From Atlantibacter sp032062175 (GTDB lineage Bacteria > Pseudomonadota > Gammaproteobacteria > Enterobacterales > Enterobacteriaceae), in assembly GCF_032062175.1 (NCBI RefSeq), contig NZ_DAMBQK010000001.1:186001-250000 (forward strand): 64,000 bases of DNA, in the 5' to 3' direction. Under the pieces are notes generated by a model. That model was not told the origin of the DNA. It did not search any database and saw only the letters and a list, made by a program, of their open reading frames with translations. The first letter of the stretch is position 1. Every line of letters starts with the position of its first letter. This document shows, one piece after another, positions 52,975 through 62,390 of this stretch. A program made the translations under genes and the position numbers.

Positions 52975-53009
52975 ATGTAACCGTTTTCAGCGGTGTGATG
53001 CGCTTCACG
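52975..53009 (+). promoter_or_regulatory. galS promoter: GalR/GalS operator and CRP site
   Basis: ATGTAACCGTTTTCAG (52975-52990) is a gal-type operator; TGTGA-N6-TCACG (52994-53009) is a CRP site with one mismatch. Both precede galS by about 90-120 bp, fitting autoregulation and catabolite control. Confidence 0.75.
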
Positions 53010-53097
53010 CAGCATCTATTCACGCGCTGACAGAATATCCTGAGCTTAACACAGGGGGTATTCGTGAGTTGCTGCCAAAATAAACAGGATGATGGTT

Positions 53098-54123
53098 ATG
53101 ATCACCATTCGTGATGTCGCACGTCAGGCGGGCGTATCCGTCGCCACCGTTTCCCGGGTTTTGAACAACAGCGCGCTGGTGAGCCCAGAGACGCGCGAGA
53201 TGGTCCTGCAAGCCGTGAACCAGCTGGGATATCGCCCCAACGCCAATGCCCAGGCGCTGGCCACCCAGGTCAGCGATACCATCGGCGTGGTGGTGATGGA
53301 CGTCTCCGATCCCTTCTTCGGCGCGCTGGTAAAAGCGGTAGATACCGTTGCCCAGCAGCATCAAAAATATGTCCTCATTGGCAACAGTTACCATGAAGCA
53401 GAAAAAGAGCGCCATGCCATTGAGGTGTTGATTCGCCATCGCTGTAACGCGTTGATTGTTCATGCGAAGGAGCTGGGCGATGACGAGCTGGCGCAGTTTA
53501 TGGATCAGATCCCCGGCATGGTGCTGATTAACCGTATCGTCCCCGGCTATGAACACCGCTGCGTGGGCCTGGATAACATCACCGGCGCGATGATGGCAAC
53601 GCGGATGCTGCAAAGCAATGGCCACCAGCGCATCGGTTATCTGGCCTCAAGCCACGCCATTGAAGATAACGATCACCGCCGTGAAGGCTGGCAGCGTGCG
53701 CTGGCGGAGCAGGGGATTGTCGTGCCTGAAAGCTGGGTCGGCACCGGTTCGCCGGATATGCAAGGGGGTGAGGCGGCTATGGTGGAGCTGCTGGGTCGTA
53801 ATCTCCAGCTAACCGCTGTGTTTGCTTATAACGATGGCATGGCGGCAGGCGCGCTAACGGCATTGAAAGATAACGGTATTGCCGTGCCGCAGCATTTGTC
53901 ATTGATTGGTTTTGATGACATCCCGATGGCGCGTTACACCGACCCGCAATTGACCACAGTGCGTTACCCCATTGTTTCAATGGCGCGGCTGGCGACAGAG
54001 CTGGCGTTACAGGGCTCGCAGGGGCTGCTCGATAATGCAGCAAGCCACTGTTTTATGCCGACTTTAGTGCGTCGCCACTCAGTCACAGGCCGCCAAATTG
54101 TGGCTCCGATCACTAGTTTATAA
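53098..54123 (+). CDS. galS: Galactose isorepressor GalS
   Basis: A 341-residue LacI-family repressor. The helix-turn-helix MITIRDVARQAGVSVATVSR is followed by the hinge helix ANAQALATQ and a galactose-binding core. It represses mglBAC and itself. The ATG at 53098 is chosen because it starts the DNA-binding domain and has AGGAT upstream; ATGs at 53089 and 53092 add only short tails. Confidence 0.96.
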   Translation: MITIRDVARQAGVSVATVSRVLNNSALVSPETREMVLQAVNQLGYRPNANAQALATQVSDTIGVVVMDVSDPFFGALVKAVDTVAQQHQKYVLIGNSYHEAEKERHAIEVLIRHRCNALIVHAKELGDDELAQFMDQIPGMVLINRIVPGYEHRCVGLDNITGAMMATRMLQSNGHQRIGYLASSHAIEDNDHRREGWQRALAEQGIVVPESWVGTGSPDMQGGEAAMVELLGRNLQLTAVFAYNDGMAAGALTALKDNGIAVPQHLSLIGFDDIPMARYTDPQLTTVRYPIVSMARLATELALQGSQGLLDNAASHCFMPTLVRRHSVTGRQIVAPITSL

Positions 54124-54133
54124 ATCTGAGTGA

Positions 54134-54200
54134 TGTAACCGCTTTCAATCTGTGAGTAAATTCACAGTATCTTAACAAGGCGCTGACTATGATGTCAGCG
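54134..54200 (+). promoter_or_regulatory. mgl promoter: GalS operator, CRP site and palindromic -10 region
   Basis: Operator TGTAACCGCTTTCA at about 54134-54149; a perfect CRP site TGTGA-GTAAAT-TCACA at 54151-54166; -10 TATGAT at 54188-54193. If transcription starts near 54200, CRP is centred at -41.5, a class II arrangement. The -10 lies inside a perfect inverted repeat CGCTGAC/GTCAGCG (54181-54200). Confidence 0.85.
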
Positions 54201-54395
54201 TTTTAGGGGCTGAAACACTATGTAACGATAACCATAGACGACAAGCCTGAAAGCGCAAATAACACGCAGTACGGGAGCGTTACCTGTCACGGAAGAATTT
54301 TTTCATAAATGAACTTAGGCAGTCAGTAACGTGAATTCCACGCTGTCCTGCCGTCCATTATTCATAAGAACTACCCTGCAAATACCGGAGATACC

Positions 54396-55391
54396 ATGAA
54401 TAAGAAGGTGTTGACTCTGTCCGCTGTGATGTCTTGCATGCTGTTTGGTACCGCTGCTCAGGCAGCCGATCGTATCGGTGTGACCATTTATAAGTATGAC
54501 GATAACTTCATGTCTGTTGTGCGTAAGGCGATTGAGAAGGAAGCTACCGCCTCTCCGGATGTTCAACTGCTGATGAATGACTCGCAGAACGACCAGTCCA
54601 AACAGAACGACCAAATCGACGTACTGCTGGCGAAAGGCGTGAAGTCTCTGGCAATCAACCTGGTTGACCCGGCAGCGGCGGGCACGGTGATTGAAAAAGC
54701 GCGCGGCCAGAACGTTCCTATCGTGTTCTTCAACAAAGAGCCGTCCCGTAAAGCGCTGGATAGCTATGACAAAGCGTACTACGTAGGAACTGACTCCAAA
54801 GAATCCGGCATCATTCAGGGCGACCTGATTGCTAAACACTGGGCTGCAAACCAGGGTTGGGATCTGAACAAAGACGGCCAGATTCAGTTCGTACTGCTGA
54901 AAGGCGAGCCGGGACACCCGGATGCAGAAGCGCGTACCACTTACGTGATCAAAGAGCTGAATGACAAGGGCATCAAAACCCAGCAGTTGCAGCTTGATAC
55001 CGCAATGTGGGATACCGCAATGGCGAAAGACAAGATGGACGCATGGCTGTCTGGTCCGAACGCAAACAAAATTGAAGTGGTTATCGCTAACAATGACGCC
55101 ATGGCAATGGGCGCGGTTGAAGCGCTGAAAGCCCATAACAAATCATCCATTCCGGTGTTCGGCGTTGACGCCCTGCCGGAAGCCCTGGCGCTGGTTAAAT
55201 CTGGCGCTCTGGCCGGTACCGTATTGAACGACGCCAACAACCAGGCGAAAGCAACCTTCGATCTGGCGAAAAACCTGGCGGAAGGCAAAGGTGCCGCTGA
55301 CGGTACTAACTGGAAAATCGACAATAAAGTTGTACGTATTCCTTACGTCGGTGTTGATAAAGCCAACCTGGCTGAGTTCACCAACAAATAA
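54396..55391 (+). CDS. mglB: Galactose/methyl-galactoside-binding protein MglB
   Basis: A 331-residue periplasmic sugar-binding protein, also the Trg chemoreceptor partner. Signal peptide ends GTAAQA (residue 23). Binding-protein blocks include NDSQNDQSKQNDQID, NNDAMAMGAVEAL and a calcium-loop region DLNKDGQIQF. First gene of mglBAC, 272 bp downstream of galS. Confidence 0.97.
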   Translation: MNKKVLTLSAVMSCMLFGTAAQAADRIGVTIYKYDDNFMSVVRKAIEKEATASPDVQLLMNDSQNDQSKQNDQIDVLLAKGVKSLAINLVDPAAAGTVIEKARGQNVPIVFFNKEPSRKALDSYDKAYYVGTDSKESGIIQGDLIAKHWAANQGWDLNKDGQIQFVLLKGEPGHPDAEARTTYVIKELNDKGIKTQQLQLDTAMWDTAMAKDKMDAWLSGPNANKIEVVIANNDAMAMGAVEALKAHNKSSIPVFGVDALPEALALVKSGALAGTVLNDANNQAKATFDLAKNLAEGKGAADGTNWKIDNKVVRIPYVGVDKANLAEFTNK

Positions 55392-55404
55392 TAAGCCGTA
55401 TTTT

Positions 55405-55429
55405 AAGGGCGCGAGCTGCGCCCTTTTTT
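55405..55429 (+). terminator. Partial terminator between mglB and mglA
   Basis: AAGGGCGC (55405-55412), loop GAGCT, GCGCCCTT (55418-55425) and T-run. It would lower mglA/mglC relative to the binding protein, a common pattern. Confidence 0.82.
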
Positions 55430-55472
55430 AAACTCGTCATACCCGTCAACCTATACGCCACCAGGTATAACT

Positions 55473-56993
55473 ATGGTCAGCACGAATACGCAATCCTCAG
55501 GCGAATACTTGTTAGAAATGAGTGGTATCGACAAGTCATTCCCGGGCGTTAAGGCACTGGATAATGTTAATTTGAAAGTTCGCCCGCATTCTATCCATGC
55601 ATTAATGGGGGAAAACGGGGCGGGCAAATCGACATTATTAAAATGCCTTTTTGGGATCTATAAAAAAGATTCCGGCAGCATTCTTTTCCAGGGGAAAGAG
55701 ATCGATTTCCAGTCTACCAAGGAAGCACTGGAAAATGGCATCTCAATGGTTCACCAGGAATTAAACTTAGTATTACAACGCTCCGTGATGGACAACATGT
55801 GGCTGGGCCGTTATCCCACCAAAGGCGTGTTTGTCGATCAGGACAAAATGTACCGCGATACCAAAGCGATTTTTGATGAGCTGGATATTGATATCGATCC
55901 GCGTGCTCGCGTAGGTACGCTTTCTGTATCGCAGATGCAGATGATCGAAATCGCCAAAGCGTTTTCTTATGACGCTAAGATCGTCATTATGGATGAGCCG
56001 ACGTCTTCCTTAACGGAAAAAGAGGTCAATCATCTGTTCAAAATTATTCGTAAATTGAAAGAGCGCGGCTGCGGCATCGTGTATATCTCCCATAAAATGG
56101 AAGAGATCTTTCAGTTGTGCGATGAAATAACCATTCTTCGTGATGGTCAGTGGATTGCCACCCAGCCGCTGGAAGGGCTGGATATGGATAAGATCATCGC
56201 CATGATGGTTGGCCGTTCCCTGAACCAGCGCTTCCCGGATAAAGAAAACGTGCCGGGCGAAGTGATCCTCGAAGTGAAAAACCTGACCTCGTTGCGTCAG
56301 CCGTCAATTCGCGACGTCAGCTTCGATCTGCATAAAGGCGAGATTTTAGGTATTGCCGGGCTGGTGGGTGCAAAGCGTACCGATATTGTGGAAACCTTAT
56401 TCGGTATTCGCGAAAAATCCGCCGGGACCATTAAGCTGCATGGGAAACAAATTAATAACCATAACGCTAATGAGGCCATTAACCACGGTTTTGCTCTGGT
56501 GACCGAGGAACGTCGCTCAACGGGTATCTATGCCTATCTGGATATCGGCTTTAACTCGCTTATTTCCAACATTCGCAAATACAAAAACAAAGTCGGGCTG
56601 CTGGATAATTCCCGCATGAAGAGCGACACCCAATGGGTGATTGATGCCATGCGCGTAAAAACGCCGGGCCATCGCACCCAGATTGGTTCGCTTTCCGGTG
56701 GTAACCAGCAGAAGGTCATTATCGGGCGCTGGCTGTTAACCCAGCCGGAAATATTAATGCTCGATGAACCGACCCGTGGTATTGACGTCGGCGCGAAGTT
56801 TGAAATTTATCAGCTGATTGCTGAACTGGCGAAAAAAGGCAAAGGGATCATTATCATCTCCTCTGAAATGCCAGAGCTGTTAGGAATAACCGACCGTATC
56901 CTGGTGATGAGCAATGGTCTCGTTTCCGGAATTGTTGACACCAAAACGACGTCGCAGAATGAAATTTTGCGTCTTGCGTCTTTGCACCTTTAA
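55473..56993 (+). CDS. mglA: Galactoside ABC transporter ATPase MglA
   Basis: A 506-residue double-ATPase of the sugar-ABC (CUT2) family. The first half has Walker A GENGAGKS; the second has a degenerate P-loop GLVGAKRTD, typical of CUT2 proteins. Second signature LSGGNQQKV. Energises MglC. Confidence 0.97.
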   Translation: MVSTNTQSSGEYLLEMSGIDKSFPGVKALDNVNLKVRPHSIHALMGENGAGKSTLLKCLFGIYKKDSGSILFQGKEIDFQSTKEALENGISMVHQELNLVLQRSVMDNMWLGRYPTKGVFVDQDKMYRDTKAIFDELDIDIDPRARVGTLSVSQMQMIEIAKAFSYDAKIVIMDEPTSSLTEKEVNHLFKIIRKLKERGCGIVYISHKMEEIFQLCDEITILRDGQWIATQPLEGLDMDKIIAMMVGRSLNQRFPDKENVPGEVILEVKNLTSLRQPSIRDVSFDLHKGEILGIAGLVGAKRTDIVETLFGIREKSAGTIKLHGKQINNHNANEAINHGFALVTEERRSTGIYAYLDIGFNSLISNIRKYKNKVGLLDNSRMKSDTQWVIDAMRVKTPGHRTQIGSLSGGNQQKVIIGRWLLTQPEILMLDEPTRGIDVGAKFEIYQLIAELAKKGKGIIIISSEMPELLGITDRILVMSNGLVSGIVDTKTTSQNEILRLASLHL

Positions 56994-57008
56994 TATCAGG
57001 GGCTCCTC

Positions 57009-58019
57009 ATGAGTGCGTTAAATAAGAAAAGTTTTCTCACTTATCTGAAAGAAGGCGGTATTTACGTCGTCCTTTTAGTTTTGCTGGCCATTATTATTTT
57101 CCAGGATCCAACTTTTTTAAGCCTGTTGAACTTAAGTAACATCCTGACCCAGTCTTCGGTCCGTATTATCATCGCGCTGGGCGTGGCGGGGCTTATCGTC
57201 ACCCAGGGTACTGACCTGTCTGCCGGTCGCCAGGTTGGCCTGGCGGCGGTGGTCGCAGCAACCCTGTTGCAGTCGATGGAAAACGCCAACAAAGTGTTCC
57301 CGGAAATGGCCACCATGCCGATTCCGGTGGTGATCCTGATTGTCTGCGCTATCGGCGCGATTATCGGCCTGATCAACGGCATCGTTATCGCTTACCTTAA
57401 CGTAACGCCGTTTATCACCACCCTGGGCACCATGATTATCGTTTACGGTATTAACTCCCTGTATTACGACTTTGTGGGCGCATCGCCGATTTCCGGTTTC
57501 GACAGCGGCTTCTCAACCTTTACCCAGGGCTTTGTGGCGCTGGGCAGTTTCCGGCTCTCCTACATCACCTTCTATGCGCTGATTGCGGTGGCGTTCGTCT
57601 GGATCCTGTGGAATAAAACCCGCTTCGGTAAAAACATTTTCGCTATCGGCGGCAACCCGGAAGCGGCGAAAGTGTCTGGCGTTAACGTGGCCCTGAACCT
57701 GCTGATGATTTATGCGCTGTCCGGCGTGTTCTATGCCTTCGGCGGTATGCTGGAAGCGGGCCGTATCGGCTCTGCCACCAACAACCTCGGCTTTATGTAT
57801 GAACTGGATGCGATTGCCGCGTGCGTAGTTGGCGGCGTGTCGTTCAGCGGCGGCGTGGGTACAGTGATTGGTGTGGTAACCGGTGTGATCATCTTTACGG
57901 TTATCAACTACGGCCTGACCTATATCGGCGTGAACCCGTACTGGCAGTACATCATCAAAGGCGCAATCATCATCTTCGCGGTTGCCCTGGATTCCCTGAA
58001 ATACGCCCGTAAGAAGTAA
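57009..58019 (+). CDS. mglC: Galactoside ABC transporter permease MglC
   Basis: A 336-residue CUT2 permease with about ten hydrophobic segments, beginning MSALNKKSFLTYLKEGGIY. It contains the family block GTDLSAGRQVGLAAVVAA and GGNPEAAKVSGVNV. Follows mglA by 15 bp. Confidence 0.97.
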   Translation: MSALNKKSFLTYLKEGGIYVVLLVLLAIIIFQDPTFLSLLNLSNILTQSSVRIIIALGVAGLIVTQGTDLSAGRQVGLAAVVAATLLQSMENANKVFPEMATMPIPVVILIVCAIGAIIGLINGIVIAYLNVTPFITTLGTMIIVYGINSLYYDFVGASPISGFDSGFSTFTQGFVALGSFRLSYITFYALIAVAFVWILWNKTRFGKNIFAIGGNPEAAKVSGVNVALNLLMIYALSGVFYAFGGMLEAGRIGSATNNLGFMYELDAIAACVVGGVSFSGGVGTVIGVVTGVIIFTVINYGLTYIGVNPYWQYIIKGAIIIFAVALDSLKYARKK

Positions 58020-58037
58020 TATTGACTTGTTTCGTCC

Positions 58038-58064
58038 AGCCCCCGACATTCGGGGGCTTTTTTT
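58038..58064 (+). terminator. Terminator of mglBAC
   Basis: AGCCCCCGA (58038-58046), 3-base loop, TCGGGGGCT (58050-58058) and seven T residues (58058-58064). Confidence 0.9.
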
Positions 58065-58067
58065 GTA

Positions 58068-59183
58068 TTAGCGCTTAGGCGGGGTAATCTCCTGCTGGGC
58101 AGGCACTTTCGATTCATCGCCATTCAGCCGCCGTTTCTCCTGGTCAGCCTGATAGAAATAGTTCCAGCAGGTGACAAACAGCGCCGCGACCATCGGGCCA
58201 ATCACAAAGCCGTTGATGCCGTAAATGCTTAGCCCGCCCAGGGTCGTGATCAGGATCAGCCAGTCCGGCATGCGGATGTCTTTACCTACCAGCAGTGGAC
58301 GCAGAATATTGTCCGACAGGCCAACCACCACCACAAACCACAGCGTCAGTAACAAGCCTTTTATAATCAAACCCGTGGCGAACAGGTATATCGCCGCCGG
58401 GATCCACACCAATGCCGTCCCCACCGCGGGGATCAGCGACAGGAACGCCATCAGCGCGCCCCACAGCAGGCTGGCTTCAATGCCCGCAAAGTAAAACGCG
58501 ATGCCCCCTAACGCGCCCTGAACCACTGCGACCACCACGGTGCCTTTTACCGTGGCGCGTGCCACGGCGGCAAAGCGGGCGAACAGGCGGTATTTCATGT
58601 TGTTTTCCAGCGGGATTGCTTTAAACGCCAGTTCCACCAGCCGCGCGCCGTCTTTCAGGAAGAAGAACAGCAGGTACAGCATCACGCCGAATCCTACCGC
58701 CAGGCTAAAGGTGTTTTTACTGATCAGCAAAACGCTGCCAGCGGCATACTGGCTACCCTTCATGGCAACGTCGGACAGTTTGCTGCGGATATCGGTAAGG
58801 TTATCGAGCTGGTATTCCGCCAGCAGGCCACGCGCCCAGTCAGGCAGATAGCCGAGATATTCGTAAAACAGCCTGGCGATATTGGCGTTGTCGCTTTGCA
58901 GGTTCTGATAGACGGTATTAAATTCCCGCGCCAGCGACGAGGCGATAATCGCTAACGGCGTGAAAACAATTAAGCAGATCACCACCAGTGTCAGCAGCGC
59001 CGCCAGGCCATTGCGGCCCCCGGTAGCACGGCTCAACCAAATTTTCATTTTGTAAAAAATGACGGCGAGAATAGCGGCCCAAAGTAACGAGGAGAACCAG
59101 GGGCGTAAAATGCTCCAGAGTGCCAGCGTGACCAGCGCCAGTATCAGCGCGAAAAGTATTTTTGAGGTTTTTCCCATCAGCAT
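58068..59183 (-). CDS. AI-2E/PerM-family membrane transporter
   Basis: A 371-residue membrane protein of the AI-2 exporter-like (UPF0118/PerM) family with helices at both ends, a soluble segment near residues 85-140, and family blocks GLSDNILRPLLVG and GLSIYGINGFVIGPMV. It starts at the ATG at 59183 behind AAGGGA. Substrate unknown; some relatives act as Na+ antiporters and others export AI-2. E. coli has yeiS at this place, so the gene differs from the E. coli plan. Confidence 0.85.
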   Translation of the reverse strand: MLMGKTSKILFALILALVTLALWSILRPWFSSLLWAAILAVIFYKMKIWLSRATGGRNGLAALLTLVVICLIVFTPLAIIASSLAREFNTVYQNLQSDNANIARLFYEYLGYLPDWARGLLAEYQLDNLTDIRSKLSDVAMKGSQYAAGSVLLISKNTFSLAVGFGVMLYLLFFFLKDGARLVELAFKAIPLENNMKYRLFARFAAVARATVKGTVVVAVVQGALGGIAFYFAGIEASLLWGALMAFLSLIPAVGTALVWIPAAIYLFATGLIIKGLLLTLWFVVVVGLSDNILRPLLVGKDIRMPDWLILITTLGGLSIYGINGFVIGPMVAALFVTCWNYFYQADQEKRRLNGDESKVPAQQEITPPKR

Positions 59184-59323
59184 AGTTATTCCCTTTTGAC
59201 GGCGTGTGACACACGCGTTGCGCATAAGTCAGTGTAGACGCTGTATAAATGAGGACAGTTTCCGGGATAACCGGAAATGAATAATTCAGAATGGAGGAGA
59301 ACGATACGGTCAACAAAACGCCG

Positions 59324-60037
59324 TTATTTCGCCTTTTGCAGTTCGAGTAGCTGTTCCGCCGTCACTGCCGGGTAGCCCTGCGCATCGTCCGGCACATCGT
59401 GCAGCGCCGGGATCGGCACCAGCGGCCCTAAAAAGCGCGGTTCGCGTTTGAAAATATACAGATCGGCAAGTGCGCCAAGCCGCGCGCCAAATTCCCGGAC
59501 CCGCACCGTCAGCATATCTTTCGGCGAAGGCACCGCGTAACACTGGGCCTGAATCCCCATGTGCAGGGCGATAAACAGCGCCCGCTCGCAATGGAAACGT
59601 TGGGTGATGATAATGAAGTCGTTAGTGTCGAACACTTTGCGGGTGCGAACGATAGAGTCCAGGGTACGGAACCCGGCGTAATCCAGCACGATGTCTGCCG
59701 GATCGACCCCAGCGGCGATCAGATCCTTACGCATGGTCATCGGTTCGTTGTAGCTTTGCAGCGCATTATCGCCGCTCAGTAGCAGGTAATTCACTTTGCC
59801 ACTGTTATAGGCGTTGATCGCACCCTGGATGCGGTAGCGGTAGTACTGGTTAATGACACCGGTGCGGTAATACTTGGCGGTGCCCAGCACCACGCCCACC
59901 TGGCGGTAGGGTAGGTCCTGCAATTCGTCATAGACGTAAGGGGAGGTTTTCCAGCTTATCCAGCGATCGAGAAGCAGCGCCGCTAACAGCAGTAAGCCGA
60001 TAAACACAACCAGGCTGTACAACAGGCGCTTCAACAT
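59324..60037 (-). CDS. sanA: SanA, inner-membrane DUF218 protein
   Basis: A 237-residue protein with one N-terminal membrane helix (LLYSLVVFIGLLLLAALLL) and a periplasmic DUF218 domain (VGVVLGTAKYYR, YLLLSGDNALQSYNEP). SanA was found as a high-copy suppressor of vancomycin sensitivity in E. coli and affects envelope barrier function. Length close to E. coli. Confidence 0.94.
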   Translation of the reverse strand: MLKRLLYSLVVFIGLLLLAALLLDRWISWKTSPYVYDELQDLPYRQVGVVLGTAKYYRTGVINQYYRYRIQGAINAYNSGKVNYLLLSGDNALQSYNEPMTMRKDLIAAGVDPADIVLDYAGFRTLDSIVRTRKVFDTNDFIIITQRFHCERALFIALHMGIQAQCYAVPSPKDMLTVRVREFGARLGALADLYIFKREPRFLGPLVPIPALHDVPDDAQGYPAVTAEQLLELQKAK

Positions 60038-60103
60038 TCAGGTGGCTCGGAACAGGAAAATTGCCATCAAGGCTACTTTACCCGCCAGGCGAGCGCAACC
60101 GCT

Positions 60104-60143
60104 CACCGTGCGGGTGGATTAAAATTAAGCATTCCGCACGGTG
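60104..60143. repeat. Inverted repeat between sanA and cdd
   Basis: CACCGTGCGG (60104-60113) and CCGCACGGTG (60134-60143), perfect 10-bp arms with a 20-base loop, 13 bp beyond the cdd stop on the reverse strand. No T-run follows, so a factor-dependent or processing hairpin is as likely as a terminator. Confidence 0.6.
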
Positions 60144-60155
60144 TGGCGTTACGCG

Positions 60156-61040
60156 TCAGGCCAGCAGCACCCGATCGACATTGTGGCAGCCCAGACCGTT
60201 AAGAGTTGAAACCGTCGGTGCCCACTGGCTGATATTGCCATTCGGCAGTTCAGCGAGAATGGCGCGCTGGATATCCGCAAAGCCATAACCCTTGAGGATC
60301 ACCAGGTTCAGCGCGGCCTGTAACGGCGGCAGGGAAGGATTGAATGCCGCGTTTTCAGCGTAGCTGCCGGTGAGGAGAGTGCCGTCGCGCAATTCCATCG
60401 CCAGGCCACAGGGCGACTGGGTGTAGGGCGCGTGGCTGCGGTTGGCCGCTTTAATCGCCTGTTGGCTCAACGCATCGCCTTCTACCGCAAAGCCGTGGTC
60501 TTCCGCGTCGAAAATGGTGGTTTTGATATCCAGATCGCGCGGGCCGAAAGCGTCTGGCAAATAGTCTTTCAGCCTGGCGGCGGCGCGACCAGGTAAATGG
60601 ATATGCAAATCGAGGCCGCTGTTCAGTTCATTCATAAACTGGCGGCAGTGCCCGCACGGGGTGTAGTTAACGGTAATCGCCCGCAGACCGGTTTCGCCGC
60701 TCATCCAGGCGTGAGTAATGGCGCTTTGTTCGGCGTGGATAGTCTGTTGCAGCGCGATGCCCGGGTATTCCATGTTCGCACCAAACCATAAATTTCCGCT
60801 AACGCCGCGTGCGATAGCCCCAACGTTAAAATGGGAGATGGGGGTTTCGGCATACGCTGCCGCGAGCGGCAGTAAAGCGAACGCCAGTTCGTCTTCGTTG
60901 AGCCCGCACTGGCGTTGGATCTGCTGAGACTGCCCGGCAGTCAGCATCGCTGGAAAATGTTCGTCATCCAGCAGGGGAGCAAGCGCGGTTTGCAGAGGCT
61001 GAGAAAGCCCGGCAAAGGCAGTATGAAATCGTGAATGCAT
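60156..61040 (-). CDS. cdd: Cytidine deaminase Cdd
   Basis: A 294-residue zinc enzyme converting cytidine and deoxycytidine to uridine forms. The catalytic site is His102 and Glu104 (IHAEQSA) with Cys129 and Cys132 (PCGHCRQF), identical numbering to E. coli. The C-terminal half is the degenerate second domain of the enterobacterial dimer form. Confidence 0.97.
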   Translation of the reverse strand: MHSRFHTAFAGLSQPLQTALAPLLDDEHFPAMLTAGQSQQIQRQCGLNEDELAFALLPLAAAYAETPISHFNVGAIARGVSGNLWFGANMEYPGIALQQTIHAEQSAITHAWMSGETGLRAITVNYTPCGHCRQFMNELNSGLDLHIHLPGRAAARLKDYLPDAFGPRDLDIKTTIFDAEDHGFAVEGDALSQQAIKAANRSHAPYTQSPCGLAMELRDGTLLTGSYAENAAFNPSLPPLQAALNLVILKGYGFADIQRAILAELPNGNISQWAPTVSTLNGLGCHNVDRVLLA

Positions 61041-61171
61041 GGCAAGGCCTCTTTATATCGGTTACTGGATCCGTAGTTTACGGAGCCAGAGAGGCTTGAT
61101 ATGTGACGTGCATCTCGTTATTTATGCAACAAAAATTCTTTCATACAAATTTGCGCGACATCTCGCAAATT
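61041..61171 (-). promoter_or_regulatory. cdd upstream region: CRP/CytR-like sites and a 9-bp inverted repeat
   Basis: TGTGA-N6-TCTCG (61102-61117) is a CRP-like site with two mismatches, and ATGCAAC (61134-61140), complement GTTGCAT, resembles the CytR octamer. Near yohK, AAATTTGCG (61147-61155) and CGCAAATTT (61164-61172) form perfect 9-bp arms around 8 bases, directly after the yohK stop. E. coli cdd is under CRP-CytR control. Confidence 0.55.
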
Positions 61172-61867
61172 TTACGACCAGAACGCCAGGATCACCGGGA
61201 ATAAAAACGGGGCAATGAGTGAAGTGATAATCCCGCAAATCACCAGCGCCAACGAACTAAACGCGCCTTCCTGATAGTCCAGCTCCGCGCAGCGGGCGGT
61301 ACCCAGGGCGTGCGAGGCGGTGCCCATCGCCAGGCCGCGCGCCGATTTGGTGCGAATGCGCATGATATTCAGCAGGCTATGGCCAAAGACCGCGCCCAAA
61401 ATCCCGACGAAAATCACGCACACCGCGCTGATAGCTGGAATGCCACCGAGGCTGCCGCCCACCGCCATCGCAATCGGCGTGGTGACGGATTTTGGCAACA
61501 CTGATGCGGCGATTTCCGGGGATGCGCCCATCAGCAGCGCCACGGAGGTGCCGGTTAACATCGCTACCATACTGCCAATAAAGCAAATGGTGATGATCGA
61601 TTTCCAGCGCGCGCGGATCTGGTGAAGTTGCTCATACAGTGGAAACGCCAGCGCCACCACGGCGGGTTGCAGCAAATCATTGAGGATTTTGCTGCCCTGG
61701 AAATAGTGATCGTAAGGCGTATGGGTGAACACCAACAGCGGGATAATTACCACCATCGATACCAGTAACGGGTTCAGCAGCGGAGTTTTTAATTTTGCCG
61801 CCAGCTTACGGGCCGCGAAAAATACCACCAGGGTTAACGGCAGCGACCACCAGATATGCTCAATCAT
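61172..61867 (-). CDS. yohK: LrgB-family membrane protein YohK
   Basis: A 231-residue CidB/LrgB homologue with about seven hydrophobic segments (VTTPIAMAVGGSLGG, GTASHALGTARC). Partner of YohJ, whose stop overlaps its start by a few bases. The pair resembles holin-like or small-acid transport systems; function in enterobacteria is not settled. Confidence 0.94.
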   Translation of the reverse strand: MIEHIWWSLPLTLVVFFAARKLAAKLKTPLLNPLLVSMVVIIPLLVFTHTPYDHYFQGSKILNDLLQPAVVALAFPLYEQLHQIRARWKSIITICFIGSMVAMLTGTSVALLMGASPEIAASVLPKSVTTPIAMAVGGSLGGIPAISAVCVIFVGILGAVFGHSLLNIMRIRTKSARGLAMGTASHALGTARCAELDYQEGAFSSLALVICGIITSLIAPFLFPVILAFWS

Positions 61868-62262
61868 TGTTTAGGCTCCTGCTGGCCGATGACTTTGCGC
61901 TGGCCGTGCACCAGATGCGAACTCCAGCTCACCACCAAAAAGACCACCAGGGTACTGATAAAGCATGACACCACCACCGGGCCGAACTGTGCTTTCAGCA
62001 CATCGACATACTGCATTACGCCAATCCCTACCGGCACAAACAACAGCGCCATATAGCGAATCAGCACGTTACAGCCGGGTTTTACCCATTTCGACGGGAG
62101 GATCTGGAGCGACAGCAGGAGAAACATAATCAGCATGCCGATAATGCTGCCGGGAATGGTGATAGGCAGCAGTGCCGCCAGGGCGATACCCGCATACAAA
62201 CAGGCATAAATCAGGATAAACGCACGGACAAAGTGCCAGATTGTGGTCAGCATAGTGCTCAT
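61864..62262 (-). CDS. yohJ: LrgA-family membrane protein YohJ
   Basis: A 132-residue CidA/LrgA homologue with four hydrophobic segments (TIPGSIIGMLIMFLLL). The ATG at 62262 is chosen because AAGG lies 8 bp upstream and the length equals E. coli YohJ; a start at 62286 would add eight residues without a ribosome site. Confidence 0.92.
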   Translation of the reverse strand: MSTMLTTIWHFVRAFILIYACLYAGIALAALLPITIPGSIIGMLIMFLLLSLQILPSKWVKPGCNVLIRYMALLFVPVGIGVMQYVDVLKAQFGPVVVSCFISTLVVFLVVSWSSHLVHGQRKVIGQQEPKQ

Positions 62263-62390
62263 ATCAATAACCTTGTTGGAATGCATTCATCATACAATTA
62301 AAGAAAATTGTGTGCTACAGATCACATCATGATTTTATGGCATCAAAAGTATGCCTGGCGAGCACAGTTGCAAGCCTTGTCAGGTATTAT

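Noticed and set aside
59310..59591. A 93-codon reverse frame over the 3' part of sanA
   Set aside because: It is an alternative frame of sanA with Arg/Ala-rich, low-information translation.
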